Of a DNA stretch of 64,000 nt, positions 10,991 to 21,836 are shown one piece after another. The stretch lies in assembly GCA_004352715.1 (NCBI GenBank), contig SCFE01000005.1, positions 1,647,929 to 1,711,928 of the forward strand, given 5' to 3'. The translations under genes and the position numbers were made by a program. Source of the DNA: Hofstenia miamia (taxonomy: Eukaryota; Xenacoelomorpha; Acoela). Within the stretch, counting starts at the first letter, position 1. Each line of letters begins with the position of its first letter. The notes under the pieces were generated by a model. The model worked only from the letters and a program-made list of their open reading frames with translations. It made no database searches and was not told where the DNA came from.

Positions 10991-13537
10991 TAAACTTCTG
11001 GTATGACTTCAATGAACACAGTTACTATATTAGCTAGTTCATTAGAAAAAATAATGCACATTAAGTTAAGCTTGATAATTTTCCATGATTAACGCCGTAA
11101 AGAGGGTGGTTCGCTGGGTTTGGTTGAATCCTCACGATGCAAAATTGGTTTGAATTCCCATAAATGTAGTTTATATAAAGTTTTCATTTCTTTCTATTGG
11201 CTATATAATATATATACTATATACAGGTGCTTACATATCCATATTTGTAAGAATTTTGTAAACTTCTCCAATTGGTCTGCTTATAATTGAATAGCAGTAT
11301 CTTGGCAAATTTTTAAAACTTAGCCATATTTCAATGTGATATGTTAACAATTTTTTAACTATTTAATAAAACATTTTTTTATTGATTTGAAAATTATTGC
11401 ACGCAGTGACAGATCAACCAATGGGTTTGTAGGGGAGCCATTCGTCTTGAATGTGGCATAATATAATTATCTTTCCTAGAAGTTTTTGTATTTTATTAAA
11501 ATATTTCGTAGTCAGCTCAGAAAAAAGTGTATTACATATTCTTTATTTATTGATTTTATGTTCACAACATGTTTCCTAGAAATTTACAGCATGTATTATT
11601 TTAAATATTTGAAGCCAATCGGACCAGCAGCTTTTTAATATTCCTAACTATATCGGAAATAGAGATATACTGAAAACAATGTTTTGCCTTTTAAGAAATT
11701 TTCGATTTCGTAGTATGATATGATAGAACATCATATAAGACCCCAGAAAAAAAATTGATGGGTTGCACAACAATGTCACCTGTTGACACTCTTAAAATAT
11801 TCTATTTTGATTAGTTAGCTATATTACAATACTATGTGTATTCCTTCATGTCAAACATGCTGTAAACTTTTCCAATCAACTACAGCTTTATGCATTGTCG
11901 CATTGAAAACTGTTTATAAAAAAATTGTTCAATTAGCGAAACCATGTAAATCTGCGAGAACTAGCAAGCGAATAAAGTTATCCAAAACTAAAATCCAACT
12001 TATCATAGCTTACCCTAGAAAATTTGCTTTGATGTTTATCTTATCATATAATAATCATTTCAGTGTTAATACAACAATATACTGCACTTTGCAAAATATA
12101 AAGCACTTTCAGTAAAAAACCCTGGAGAATTTGTACATTTAGTGAAATATGTGACATTGCGATTTTGAGGAAAATCTAGCTGCTATTTTAAATTCTTTGT
12201 AAAAGTACTGCTACTATTGGTGCCTATTTTCGAAACTTAAATATGAAGATAAGTACTAAAAGCGTTTTGTTTAACTTTCAAAAACACTTCTGTTAGAAAT
12301 CTTCTTATATGTTGATTTTATTGAATCAATTGTGTTGATTTTTCATCATTTTGCTCAAACAAATTCTGTCGAACATTTTTTGCAATTGTCCGACTCGCAT
12401 TTAGTATTAGATATACATGTTAATGTAGCCTAAATATATAATCTCCTGCACTGACTTTTACTGCTTATTCATAAACCTGCCTTCTAAAATCATTTTAAAA
12501 TTAAGTCTAATTTCCTGATAAATTGTCAAAAGTAAGCTTAGGTCTTTAACAAAGGAGCTATGGATTTTTGGAGGAATAGTTTCATCTTAAGTTCCTTCAT
12601 TTTTTGATTCATTGCAACATTTATAGAGTTTCTCTTCTATATACAAATTATATCAAAATATATAACAAACTAACATACAAATGAAAATAATCATCCAATT
12701 ATGCACACAATATGTTTGAAAGTTACATGGTACCGACATCGCAGAAACAATAAATTATTAATTCTATACATAAAGACAATTTTAAACTCGACAACAATGG
12801 ATGCAAAAATATCTTACACATGTAACACAGTTAGGCAAGAACAAACATTTAAACAGAATATCTTATTTTATCATTGAAGAAGTCTATGCGGTGGTCATCA
12901 TCGAGACATTCGTCTGTACATTCACGTTCACTTGCAAACTCGAAAATTTAACTTTGGGCCATTTCGGCGTTAATCCTGTAATCATGTGTTTCAGCTCCGT
13001 CTAAAAACAGTTGGTAAGTTCCTATTTATGAAAAAACTTGCTTTTCATTACATCCAAAATTGCAATTGTGTCGGGCTATTAGACTTCAATCACTTTTTTA
13101 ATATTACGTGGGCTTGGGTCTCCCTTTTCAGTGTGCCTTTAGTGGCTCAGAAATTTTATAATTTGCATTTATTCTTCAGAATTGCATTTTAAAATAGCTA
13201 TTTTTGATATCTGAGTTTGAAACTGAGTTTAGTTTTACTTAAAATTCGGAAAAATTCCACTCTGGTTGAATCATAACATTATGAGATTTTGAAAAAATGC
13301 TGCATTATTTGAGTTCAATTGGTTTATATTCAATACCATTCAATTGTATTATAACGTTATCTGCAATATAATCATTAGAATATAGCTTTTTGTATTTCAT
13401 AACTGATCATGCCGTTGAGGACCCCTACACCAATTCCTTGCTTCTTAATGAAAACATCATAAAAGATAATAATTGAACCAACTATTTATGTTAAATATCT
13501 AACAACTAAAAAAAACTATATATGTATTGTATATACA

Positions 13538-13538
<1 letters not shown>
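10991..13538. other. no gene seen
   Basis: AT-rich DNA. Short open frames at 11834-12115 and 12801-13192 show no recognisable domain or convincing splice context. Confidence 0.4.

Positions 13539-13585
<47 letters not shown>
13539..13585. repeat. (TA)n microsatellite
   Basis: About 23 TA units. Confidence 0.9.
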
Positions 13586-13587
<2 letters not shown>

Positions 13588-14214
13588 CAAGTTCAGCAAT
13601 GATATTTAGATTCTGTAAAACATTTTCGTTCTACAACGAAGTCAAAGTTAATTTATACTGACTCTTTCAAATGAATAGGAAAATATAAAGGATTCGTTTA
13701 GCTGTGTCAATCTGTACTTTTTAATAACTAGTATATATATTTTTTCAAGGAACGTTTGTGAATTTCTGTTGACCTCTAAATCTAATTTTGAAATGAAGAT
13801 TTATGCTTCACACCTTGCTAAAATTTCATTGTCCGAATTAAAGTGAAACTAAAATAATAGACTTCACGCTTTCTTTATGAAATCCATAGAGTTGTGCTTT
13901 TCACAAATTACACTGTCAATCAATTGCAAGGAGAGCAGTTTTGACAGATTAGATTGTTTTTTTGTATTTTATCAAATCAAGCAATTTAGATAAAATCTTC
14001 GCGCATATAAAAATATGTTCTTCTTTCATATCAAATCTTCAGTCTATAGTTGTCAAGATATATCATTAAAACACCTGCAAGTTTCTTCCACTTCTCTGCA
14101 AAATTTACTTAAGATTGATTTGCAAGTGAGGCAATACTTATTCTTCAACGATATCAAGACCAACAATAAAAGTAGTTCATAGGTTGACTTTTCAAGTTAG
14201 TATAAGAAGTTTTC

Positions 14215-14216
<2 letters not shown>

Positions 14217-14262
<46 letters not shown>
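14217..14262. repeat. (AAT)n tract, 5' flank of the R4/Dong element
   Basis: About 15 TAA/AAT units immediately before the first RT-coding bases of the LINE. The matching tract lies on its 3' side. Confidence 0.9.
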
Positions 14263-14268
14263 TAATCT

Positions 14269-15162
14269 GTGATTTCAAGTAGGCTGGCATGTTACTTAGA
14301 ACAGAACAGGTTGATACCAGAGGGGCAGAAGGGATGCAAAGATCAGTTGTTTATAGACCAGGCAGTGGGGGAGAATTGTAGAAGAAGGAAGACAAACTTA
14401 GCAATGGCATGGATAGACTACAGGAAGGCATATGACAGCATATCACATAGGTGGGTATTGAGGACGTTAGAGGCCAATGGAGTTTCACAGAAATGGGTAG
14501 AGTTTCTAGAGAGGGAGAAGGAAAGAATACAAGAGGAGAGTAAGAAGTTACTACAGAAGTCAGCATTAAATGGGCAAAATAGTATAAAAGCAATTAATAC
14601 ATGGGCAATACCAGTGTTGAGATATTCCGCAGGAATATGTATAGAGTTTCTAGAGAGGGAGATGGGAAAGTGGCAGACTGAGATAGACGGACATAGGTTG
14701 AGATTTAGGCGAGGCATATTTCAGGGAGACAGTTTAGCACCACTACTGTTTGTAGTTAGCTTAATCCCCATCACAGAAAGGTTAAAGGAGACAGGCATAG
14801 GGTATAAGATGGAGAAGAATGGTAGAGCAGTAAGTCACATGTGGTACATGGACGACCTGAAGATGTATGCTAGTTCAAGGAAGATGTTGCAGAAGCAAGT
14901 GGAGACATTGGAGAAGGCAAGCAGAGATTCTGGGTTGGAATTTGGATTAGGAAAGTGTGCGACAGTGACAATGACCAGAGGCAAGTGCATAGATGGAGAT
15001 GGTTTGAGGACAAGCAGTGGTGATAAGATTGAGGAAGTCAAGGAGGGGTACAAGTACTTAGTAGTAATAGAGAAGGACAGAACAGATCACGAGGAAATGA
15101 AGATGAGGCTAAGGAAAGAATACAAGAGGAGAGTAAGAAGTTACTACAGAAGTCAGCATTAA
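14269..15162 (+). pseudogene. R4/Dong-type reverse transcriptase segment
   Basis: Open frame covering the RT domain. [15 protein letters not shown] is motif A region (14407-14451), [12 protein letters not shown] is motif B (about 14715-14750), [12 protein letters not shown] is the catalytic YMDD motif (about 14842-14877), and LEFGLGKCA is motif D. Between motifs A and B there is an in-frame 48-codon insert (14519-14662), mostly a copy of the element's own sequence from 15111-15230. The upstream RT motif 0/1 region is cut off by the (AAT)n junction. The frame fails at 15138, where one base appears to be missing in the run after GTAAG. The product, if made, would be a disrupted RT. Confidence 0.85.
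14518..14637 (+). repeat. internal 120-bp copy of downstream element sequence
   Basis: Identical by eye to 15111-15230, same orientation, 593 bp upstream. It is bracketed by a 21-bp direct repeat at 14498-14518 and 14642-14662. Confidence 0.9.
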
Positions 15163-15512
15163 ATGGGCAAAATAGTATAAAAGCAATTAATACATGGGCA
15201 ATACCAGTGTTGAGATATTCCGCAGGAATAGTTAGATGGAACAAGAATGAACTGAGGGAATTAGACAGGGAGACAAGGAAGATACTAGCAGCAGAGAGAG
15301 CATTCAACTTAAATGGAGATGTAGATAGGCTGTACATGGCAAGGCATAAGGGAGGGAAAGGACTGCTAAGTGTGGAGGAAACTGTAGAAGCAGAAGCACT
15401 AGGGCTAAAGGAATACGTGGAAGCACAACCTAGAGGGTCACTACTGGAGGTCACTAAGGAGTTAAGGAAGATAAGAACTAACCGCGAAGGAAAGCACGGG
15501 AGCAAGCAATAA
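15111..15512 (+). pseudogene. R4/Dong-type LINE, post-RT segment
   Basis: In the +1 frame relative to the RT segment it reads [19 protein letters not shown], then ELRELDRETRKIL and DVDRLYMARHKGGKGLLSVEE. These are the characteristic R4-group motifs between RT and the CCHC finger ('AI.vlRYsaG', 'LyLpR..GGrGL'). The frame is lost again near 15485. Confidence 0.85.
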
Positions 15513-15529
15513 GAACAAACTGGGTGAAG

Positions 15530-15665
15530 AAGCATATAGACAGAAGAGTGGAAGTAAGTGATAAGTGTAGGCTATGTAAGAAAGAGTGTGAGACAGTAGA
15601 ACATCTGATAGCAGGATTTGAGAAGTTGGCGCAGAATGAGTATAAGTTCAGGCATGACAAGGTAG
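15530..15665 (+). pseudogene. R4/Dong-type CCHC finger segment
   Basis: Reads NWVKKHIDRRVEVSDKCRLC, then KKECETVEHLIAGFE and EYKFRHDKVGRMV. The finger has Cys codons at 15566 and 15575 and His at 15602. The expected last Cys of CX2C...HX4C is Phe here (15617-15619), so metal binding is probably lost. Confidence 0.8.
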
Positions 15666-15684
15666 GACGAATGGTACTTGGAGC

Positions 15685-16140
15685 TTGAGAAGGCAGCATT
15701 GGTTTGAATCAGGAGACAAGTGGTATGAGCACAAGCCACAGGGCGTCATAGAAAATGAGAAGGTTAAGATACTGTGGGACTTCAACATACAGACAAGCAA
15801 GGTGATAGAAGCGCGGATGCCAGACATAGTAGTAGTAGACAACGAGAAAAGATTAGGAACAGTGATAGACATAGCAGTACCAAAGGACAGGAATGTAGAA
15901 AGCAAGGAGAAAGAGAAGATAGACAAGTACAGGGAGTTGGCAGAGGAAATAGAAAGGATGTGGAAGTTAAAGAAGGTTGAAGTATTCCCAGTAGTAGTAG
16001 GAGCAGTGAGTAAGAAGCATAAGAGATACATGGAGGAGTTGGGAGTACCAAAGTGGGGAGGAGCAGTAGCACAGAAGGCAGCATTGTTAGGAACAGCTAG
16101 AGTCCTGAGGAAAGCTCTCAGACTCCCTGGGAACTGGTGA
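15685..16140 (+). pseudogene. R4/Dong-type restriction-like endonuclease
   Basis: This is the C-terminal PD-(D/E)XK-type endonuclease of site-specific LINEs, which nicks the target to prime reverse transcription. The conserved block is WDFNIQTSKVIEARMPDIVV followed by VIDIAVPKD and KEKEKIDKYREL. It carries the PD...D catalytic core and the Lys-rich helix, then VFPVVVGAV and TARVLRKAL at the C-terminus. Residues upstream (KWYEHKPQGVIENE) also match the family. This segment itself is uninterrupted to TGA 16138-16140. It is separated from the CCHC segment by a frameshift near 15680. Confidence 0.9.
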
Positions 16141-16186
16141 GTTCCCCGAGCTGAGAGGGATACCAGCATGAAGCTGTGAGAAGTAA

Positions 16187-16217
<31 letters not shown>

Positions 16218-16302
16218 NNNNNNNNNNNNNNNNNNNNNNNNNNNNNNNNNNNNNNNNNNNNNNNNNNNNNNNNNNNNNNNNNNNNNNNNNNNNNNNNNNN
16301 NN

Positions 16303-16335
<33 letters not shown>
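16187..16335. repeat. (AAT)n tract with assembly gap, 3' flank of the R4/Dong element
   Basis: ATA/AAT units on both sides of an N run at 16218-16302. The true length is unknown. Confidence 0.9.
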
Positions 16336-17227
16336 GTAACAAATAAGGCAATGTATTGAAAAATTAAAAAATCGAAATATAAGTGAAAGTGGGTTTTGAT
16401 ATAAATTTCGTCGATGTAAGCCTAATGGGATTTCTACAAATTATGAATTTCAACATTTGTGAATGTAATAAACTCTTCAAATTGAATTATATTTTTGAAA
16501 TTGTTCATACCATGTATAATTATGAAGAGACTTTCTAATCTGGCATTCACATCACAAGAGAAAAGAAATTAAATTTTTGATAAGCACAATTATGACCAAA
16601 TGCAAAATAATGAGAATGATGTATCAATACTTTTTGCCAAATTTGTATGTGATGTTTCAAATTCATTATCTGATTTATTGTAGACATTCTTGAAGTTTTG
16701 ACGAAAGCTATTGAACCAAAATTTGAATAATTTAGAAAAAAATAAGTCAATCCACAATTAATTAGGAATTCTGAGATTTTCCCATGGTCTTGTATGAAAG
16801 TGAGACGCTTCAATTGTGAAGGTGTTGGAATTGATTGTGAATAGGAAGATTGTATTATTCAAAAAGCTCTAAAGATTTTTAGAAATTGAGCAAAATAATG
16901 TCTTAAATCTAAATTTGCAAGGAAAATTGCTATTTTTGTGTGTGCGTTGACAATATTAAATCCACAACTGCATGCCAGTTCTTGACTTAGTAAAAAAATT
17001 ACATTTCTAAGAAATCTTTGACACCAAGCTACTGCATTTTTTAAAATAATTAATCACATTTCTTTTATATATTTATTGTGCGCAATTTTTATCTCTACTA
17101 TGAATAATGGGAAAACGCTTTTCCCAACTCTAAATAATATTAGTTAGATTTAATTATTCAAAAACATTTTCACTAGACGTATCAAGTCGACTTTATTCGT
17201 CAAAATAGCGACACTTCCTAAGATTGT
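16336..17227. other. no feature seen
   Basis: AT-rich spacer between the LINE and the copia remains. Nothing recognised. Confidence 0.4.
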
Positions 17228-17402
17228 GAATTGGTGATAGACTTCAATTATATACGTGATGGTGTTAAGAAGAAGGAATTTGTACTGGAATATCTTAATA
17301 CACGTGATTTGCACGCCGATCGATTAACGAAGGACAGTAAAGCAAGTCGGGTGAAGTTACAACAGTTATTGGTTGGTCTGGGAAAAGAGGAAAAATAGGG
17401 AA

Positions 17403-17572
17403 TGTAAATGTTTTACTAAGCTAATTAGACTCGTGCTTAATGATTAGTTAGTAGTACTAGTCAAACTGTGTAAATAAGTTTTTATTAGTTTTTTAGTAGT
17501 GGTAATAATTGATTACGAAGCTGTTGTATGTTCTATGAATAATAAAGATCGCAAGTCTTATTGTAAATAACA
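17403..17572 (+). repeat. copia 5' (shared) LTR
   Basis: Starts TGTAAATG and ends ATAACA (TG...CA). Contains AATAAAG near 17540. Same length as the right LTR. Confidence 0.85.
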
Positions 17573-17584
17573 TTGGTAGAAGAG
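17573..17584 (+). promoter_or_regulatory. putative primer-binding site
   Basis: TTGGTAGAAGAG directly after the LTR resembles the TGGTAT/GCAGAG sequence complementary to initiator Met tRNA that copia-type elements use. Confidence 0.45.
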
Positions 17585-17645
17585 AATGTTTTTTCAAAAA
17601 TCCACCGGTGTTCGATCCAAGTAACCGGGATATTAGTTATACTCA

Positions 17646-18318
17646 ATGGAGGAAAGATGTTAAAATGTGGGATCTTATAACGTAGGTCACCAAAAAGAAT
17701 AGTGCGATTACTTTATTATTATCATTGAAAGATTTTGCTGAAAACACGGTTTCTTCATTTACTCCGGAGCAAATGAATACCGAAGATGGATTAAACTTAC
17801 TATTTGATAAGTTGGACGCTACTTTCAAACCCCTCGAAAAGGTGGAGGCATATGAAATGTTCATTAATTTCAGATCGTGAGTTCGTAAGCCTGATCAATC
17901 GATTAAGGACTTTATTGTTGACTTTGAATTTCGAGCAACGTGTCTAAAGGATCATAATATGGAGCTTCCACATGCAATCATGGCTGCTGAACTTTTATCC
18001 AAAAGTAGGATACCCGATTATGAACGCAAAGTTATCTTGTTATCAAAGGAAATAACACTACTTAATATTAAGCAAACAATCCTGCAATCGAATGTGTCAT
18101 TTAGTGCTCTTCCTAGTAGTCCTTCCGAATATCCAAATACTGCTGACACCACCGCCATCGCACAAGAGATCAAAACAGAGGCGGCAGATCAAACTGAAGC
18201 TGATGTTCACAATGATGGCGATAATCAGACGTTTTGGTCCGGAAGTAGTTCAACAAAGCGAAATCAGAGGCACGTCAGTTTAGTCAGCTCATTCACATTG
18301 GGCAAATCGATGCCCTAA
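17646..18318 (+). pseudogene. copia gag remnant
   Basis: From about 17646 the + strand reads QWRKDVKMWDLIT, a stop, then SLKDFAENTVSSF, GLNLLFDKLDATF, AYEMFINFRS, a stop, and IKDFIVDFEFRA. This is the gag fold common to TNT1-like copia elements ('W..Dv.~W...T', 'LD..F', 'aYe.f..F'). The frame is then open from 17959. The zinc knuckle expected near 18272-18310 is present only as a ghost. His is kept in FSQLIHIGQ, but the three Cys positions read Arg, Ser and Asp. Non-functional. Confidence 0.75.
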
Positions 18319-18415
18319 TCGAGCAAATAATTTTCAATCTCAGCAGCGAAATGCTGTTACTGGGGAAGAAGGTGATGAGACAGCATACTTTACATATGTT
18401 AATTTTGTATCATTC

Positions 18416-18898
18416 ATGATCCAGAGTGACAAAGAAAGTATGATGGGCCTTGTGGATACCGCTTGCACACTTATAGTTGCAGGTAGGTGTTGGTTGGACA
18501 ATTACTTAAACATTTATGAAATATCATTAGAACAAAGTCGACCTCAAAATTCTTTTGCTCATTTTGTGTTTGGTGATGGTGTTCGCCAACGGGCATTATT
18601 TCAAGTCAAATTGCCAATTCGTCTATTTGATCAACACCGCTTTCTAGATGTGCGCATAGTTAAAGGAAAACTGCCTTTACTCCTTTCGAAATTGACTCTG
18701 AAGAAAATGCAAGCTATAATCGACTTGAAGCAGAACACAATCAATATTGAAAGAAACATTTTACCGTTGCATGAAACATCAAGTGGACATTTTTCAATTC
18801 TATTATGCCCGGATGCTGAAAGAGCAGAATTGCAACATGTGTCTCAAATATTAATTAATAAATCATATTTAAGCACTAAAGCCGACTGCAGCCGTTAA
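18416..18898 (+). pseudogene. copia aspartic protease region
   Basis: Reads GLVDTACTLIVAGRCWLD: the catalytic DTG-type triad appears as DTA, followed by a family-typical 'W..~Yl'. FGDGVRQRAL, KGKLPLLLSKLTLKKM and the SSGHFSILL end also match the protease-flanking region of copia pol. Catalytic Gly to Ala and the isolated frame indicate loss of function. Confidence 0.75.
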
Positions 18899-19217
18899 TC
18901 AGGTTATTAAACTAGCTGTATTTGCGAAAAATGCCATGCCCAGTCGTAATGGATGCTCTCTATTTCAAGTTGTATTTGGAAAAAATCCACGAATTCCCTC
19001 CGTTTTGAAAGATTCAGCACCTGCGATGGAGACATATTGTTTTAATGATATTATTGAAAATCATATTGAGTTGTTACGGAAGATTCGATCTGCTTTTGTT
19101 CATGTAGATACATCTGTTCGCATTCGAAAAGCACTGTGTCAGAATACCAAACCAAATGGTAATAATGTCGAAGTCGGCGACAAAGTTTTGTATTTAGTTT
19201 ATAATCAGAAGCACTGA
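18892..19217 (+). pseudogene. copia integrase C-terminal piece
   Basis: Reads AVFAKNAMPSRNGCSLFQVV, then FGKNPRIPSVL and VRIRKALCQN, and ends at GDKVLYLVYNQKH. This is the segment after the integrase catalytic core. The zinc-binding HHCC part and most of the DDE core are missing between the protease and this piece, so an internal deletion happened near 18890. Confidence 0.75.
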
Positions 19218-19689
19218 CTGTCATGTTAGCAGCACTCGTGAATGGAATGGCATTGATTATAATAATGGTGCTACAACTTTAGTTAAACGAAATGATACTA
19301 CTGACTAGTACCAGCATAGGAAAACGTCAAACATTACTGCGGAGGAAGACAAGAATACTGGAGACGAACTTGACAATGGGGTTGGAGACGGACCTGTTAA
19401 CGAAATTGAGGAAAGCCTGCCAATAATTAAGTCAGTTAATCCGATTTCAGGTGCGTTTCACAGTTTGACAGAACCTTTCAAAAAATATGGTTTCCACAAC
19501 TCCAATGGGATCCACGAATAATGAAGCTGGTGCGGAAAGAAGATATCCAGTTAAAGAAAGAAATCTTCCAGTTCGTTTTGGCGAACAATATTGTTCATCA
19601 TGTCGATGTTGATCAGTCTCTCTATTCTGATGCAAAATTGAAGGAGCTTCAAAGTTGGCTTTCAAATTGTGCATATAAGGAGGTCAATA

Positions 19690-20925
19690 TTTGCCCAGCT
19701 GATAGATGTAAACTGAACAATATTACTATACATTGGGTATTAACCATGAAGGACATTGGTGGCTCAGAGTTGATAGCCAAGGCACGACTTGGATACTGAT
19801 ACGCCTGAATCATATGCACCGAAGGCTTCACGACTATCTCTACGTTTAACGTTATTTTTGGCAAATTGTAGAGACTAGGATCTTATGATTATTGACATTA
19901 AGACCGCCTTTTTGCAAGTTGATATTTATGGCATTACAAATGATTCTAATCTATGGTATGAGAGAGTAAGTCAAGAACTTTATCGTGTCACTTGCGAAGC
20001 TGACAAAGCACTGTTTACATTCTCTAAAATGGACAGCTATGTTGTGTCATAGTTATTCATGTTGATTATTTTGCATATCTGGTGCTAAAAGTTGGATTAC
20101 TATGATCCAGAAAAGTATTTGCACTGTTTTCGATGTTGGCAAGATATAGAGAATCGGTCCCGAGTGGACGAAATTTCTGGGTGTTGAAATTCGAAAACTG
20201 AAGGATTGCATTCAATTGTCTCAAACTAGTTTCGTTGATAGCCTGACACTTAATGCAAGCAGCATGGGAATGATGAGATCAGCAGTTGGCAAATTACTTT
20301 GGCTTGCTACTACTTCAAGACCGGATTTGTAATTGATGTTGCGAAGCTTGCGTCAAAAATTGGGTGCTGCGAACAGGGTGATTTTGATCGCTTGAAATAA
20401 ACTTATAAGTTACGTCAATTATCAAAAGCTTTAATAATATCCCTTCTGTTGATACTAATTTTATACCACAGCTATTTCTTTATACAGACGCGTCATTTGG
20501 AAGTCCAAGTTCGGGCAGTTATCTACTTTTCTGGGGATCTGATCTCATTGTGGCAATCTAGAAAATTAAGATGCGTAACACGTTCTACATTAGCTGGTGA
20601 AACTATTGCTTTCGTTAAATCGCTTGACCTTATGTATCATGTGCGACATGTTTTGCATTCAATGACAAAGCTGTATTTTTATGTACAATTTACACTGATA
20701 ATCAATCGCTGATTAATGGAATAAAGGCTGGATCGAATCCATTGGAGAAGAAATTGGTGATAGATTTCAATTATACACGTGATGGTGTTAAGAAGAAGGA
20801 ATGTGTACTGGAATATCTTAATACACGTGATTTGCACACCGATTGATTAACGAAGGACAGGAAAGCAAGTCGGGTGAAGTTACAACAGTAATTTGTTGGT
20901 CTGGGAAAAGAGGAAAAATAAGGAA
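19690..20925 (+). pseudogene. copia RT and RNase H remnant
   Basis: Many stops. Readable islands are ELIAKARLGY (RT start), IHVDYFAYL (HVDDF catalytic motif with the second Asp changed to Tyr, near 20055), KFLGVEIRKL, GKLLWLATTSRPDL (near 20290), LYTDASFGSP (RNase H catalytic Asp, near 20480), TDNQSLINGIKAGSN (near 20696), and ADRLTKD-like LTKDRKASRVKLQQ at the end. The order and motifs identify copia RT/RNase H. Confidence 0.8.
20903..20925 (+). promoter_or_regulatory. polypurine tract
   Basis: Purine-rich stretch (gggaaaagaggaaaaataag and following) directly before the 3' LTR. The same tract precedes the left LTR at about 17380-17402. Confidence 0.6.
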
Positions 20926-21095
20926 TGTGAATGTTTTACTAAGCTAATTAGACTCGTGCTTAATGATTAGTTAGTAGCACTAGTCAAACTGTGTAAATAA
21001 GTTTTTATTAGTTTTTTAGTAGTGGTTATAATTGATTACGAAGCTGTTGTATGTTCTATGCATAATAAAGATCGCAAGTCTTATTGTATATAACA
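20926..21095 (+). repeat. copia 3' LTR
   Basis: Starts TGTGAATG and ends ATAACA. 170 bp, with about five differences from the left LTR. Confidence 0.85.
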
Positions 21096-21633
21096 AAGAT
21101 AAATTAAAAAAAATGATTCGTTGATAAAAACCTGGCAGTTGAAGCCTCCTTTTATGATTGTATGTTAATTATGGACTTAAATGTATACATTTCAAATGAC
21201 ATCTCTTAACAATGTAATTGAATGATGTCCTTGCTCAAAACTTATGTTCTTAGCCGTTTAAGTACACATAGTGCTATATTACATCGATTCTAAAATGGAA
21301 TGAGTCCACTACAGATTTGGACCTAAACAAAGTAATGATATTATGTTGAAAATATTGCATACTATTGTGTTCAAAAAGCAATAAAACTCTGGTCACAAAA
21401 CTTTAATAAGAATAGTGTAAATTAACATTCTTATGTAGCATTTTACTCCTCAAGAGAGTACTTCACACCATGACAGTATTTCTCAAAATTATTAATTTGT
21501 TCAAGATATAATTTTGGGCAGAATTTCTACGTTTCGCTTAATGATGAGTGTTGTTTATACATGTAAGCCTTATTATATTAGATTTTCAATCTATTCCAGT
21601 GGTTTTAATGTGCTGAAGTAAAAATGAGCTGAC

Positions 21634-21836
21634 CAGAGGCGTAGGCAGGATTTTCTGAGGCCGATTGAAATTTTGAAAATATTAAAAAATTCCATCTTAA
21701 GAATGCATTTCACTACATTATTTAAATTTTTTTGCTGGAAATTTTTAATGTAGCTAATCAAAATCAATTTTGAAAATTTGACAGGGGACATTCCACCATG
21801 TCCTCCCCCTAGGGAAGGGCCCTATTGCGTACGCAA
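21634..21836. mobile_element. possible short non-autonomous hAT-like element
   Basis: The left end reads cagaggcgtaggcaggattt. The right end, inverted, reads gcgtacgcaatagggccct. Both resemble the 'CAGNGGCGTAG' ends seen elsewhere in this window, but no target duplication was confirmed. Confidence 0.3.

Larger units (their letters stand above)
14263..16186 (+). mobile_element. 5'-truncated R4/Dong-type LINE inserted in (AAT)n
   Basis: The element consists of RT, CCHC finger and restriction-like endonuclease segments in that order. It ends with a short 3' UTR after TGA 16138-16140 and passes directly into (AAT)n. The order RT-CCHC-REL endonuclease without an apurinic-type endonuclease is that of the R2/R4 group. 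The wording [14 protein letters not shown] and the endonuclease block match R4/Dong/Rex6 elements, and Dong is known to insert in (TAA)n. It starts within the RT, so the N-terminal part is missing. At least three frameshifts (near 15138, 15485 and 15680) break the reading frame. Confidence 0.9.
17228..21095 (+). mobile_element. degenerate copia-type LTR retrotransposon with tandem pol-end/LTR
   Basis: The order is: end of a pol gene (17228-17402), LTR (17403-17572), internal region with gag, protease, integrase piece, RT and RNase H, polypurine tract, LTR (20926-21095). The two LTRs are both 170 bp and differ at about five positions. The left pol end is homologous to the right pol end just before the 3' LTR. 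The structure is therefore LTR-sharing tandem copies, the left one truncated to its last 175 bp. The gag-protease-integrase-RT-RNase H order is diagnostic of copia. Stops and frameshifts occur in every domain, and most of the integrase is missing. Confidence 0.88.

Noticed and set aside
14351-16084. Several minus-strand frames rich in Leu/Ser/Pro over the R4 element
   Set aside because: Antisense shadows of the purine-rich LINE coding strand, which has the real motifs.
16118-16351. Poly-Leu protein on the minus strand
   Set aside because: Translation of the (AAT)n microsatellite across an N gap.
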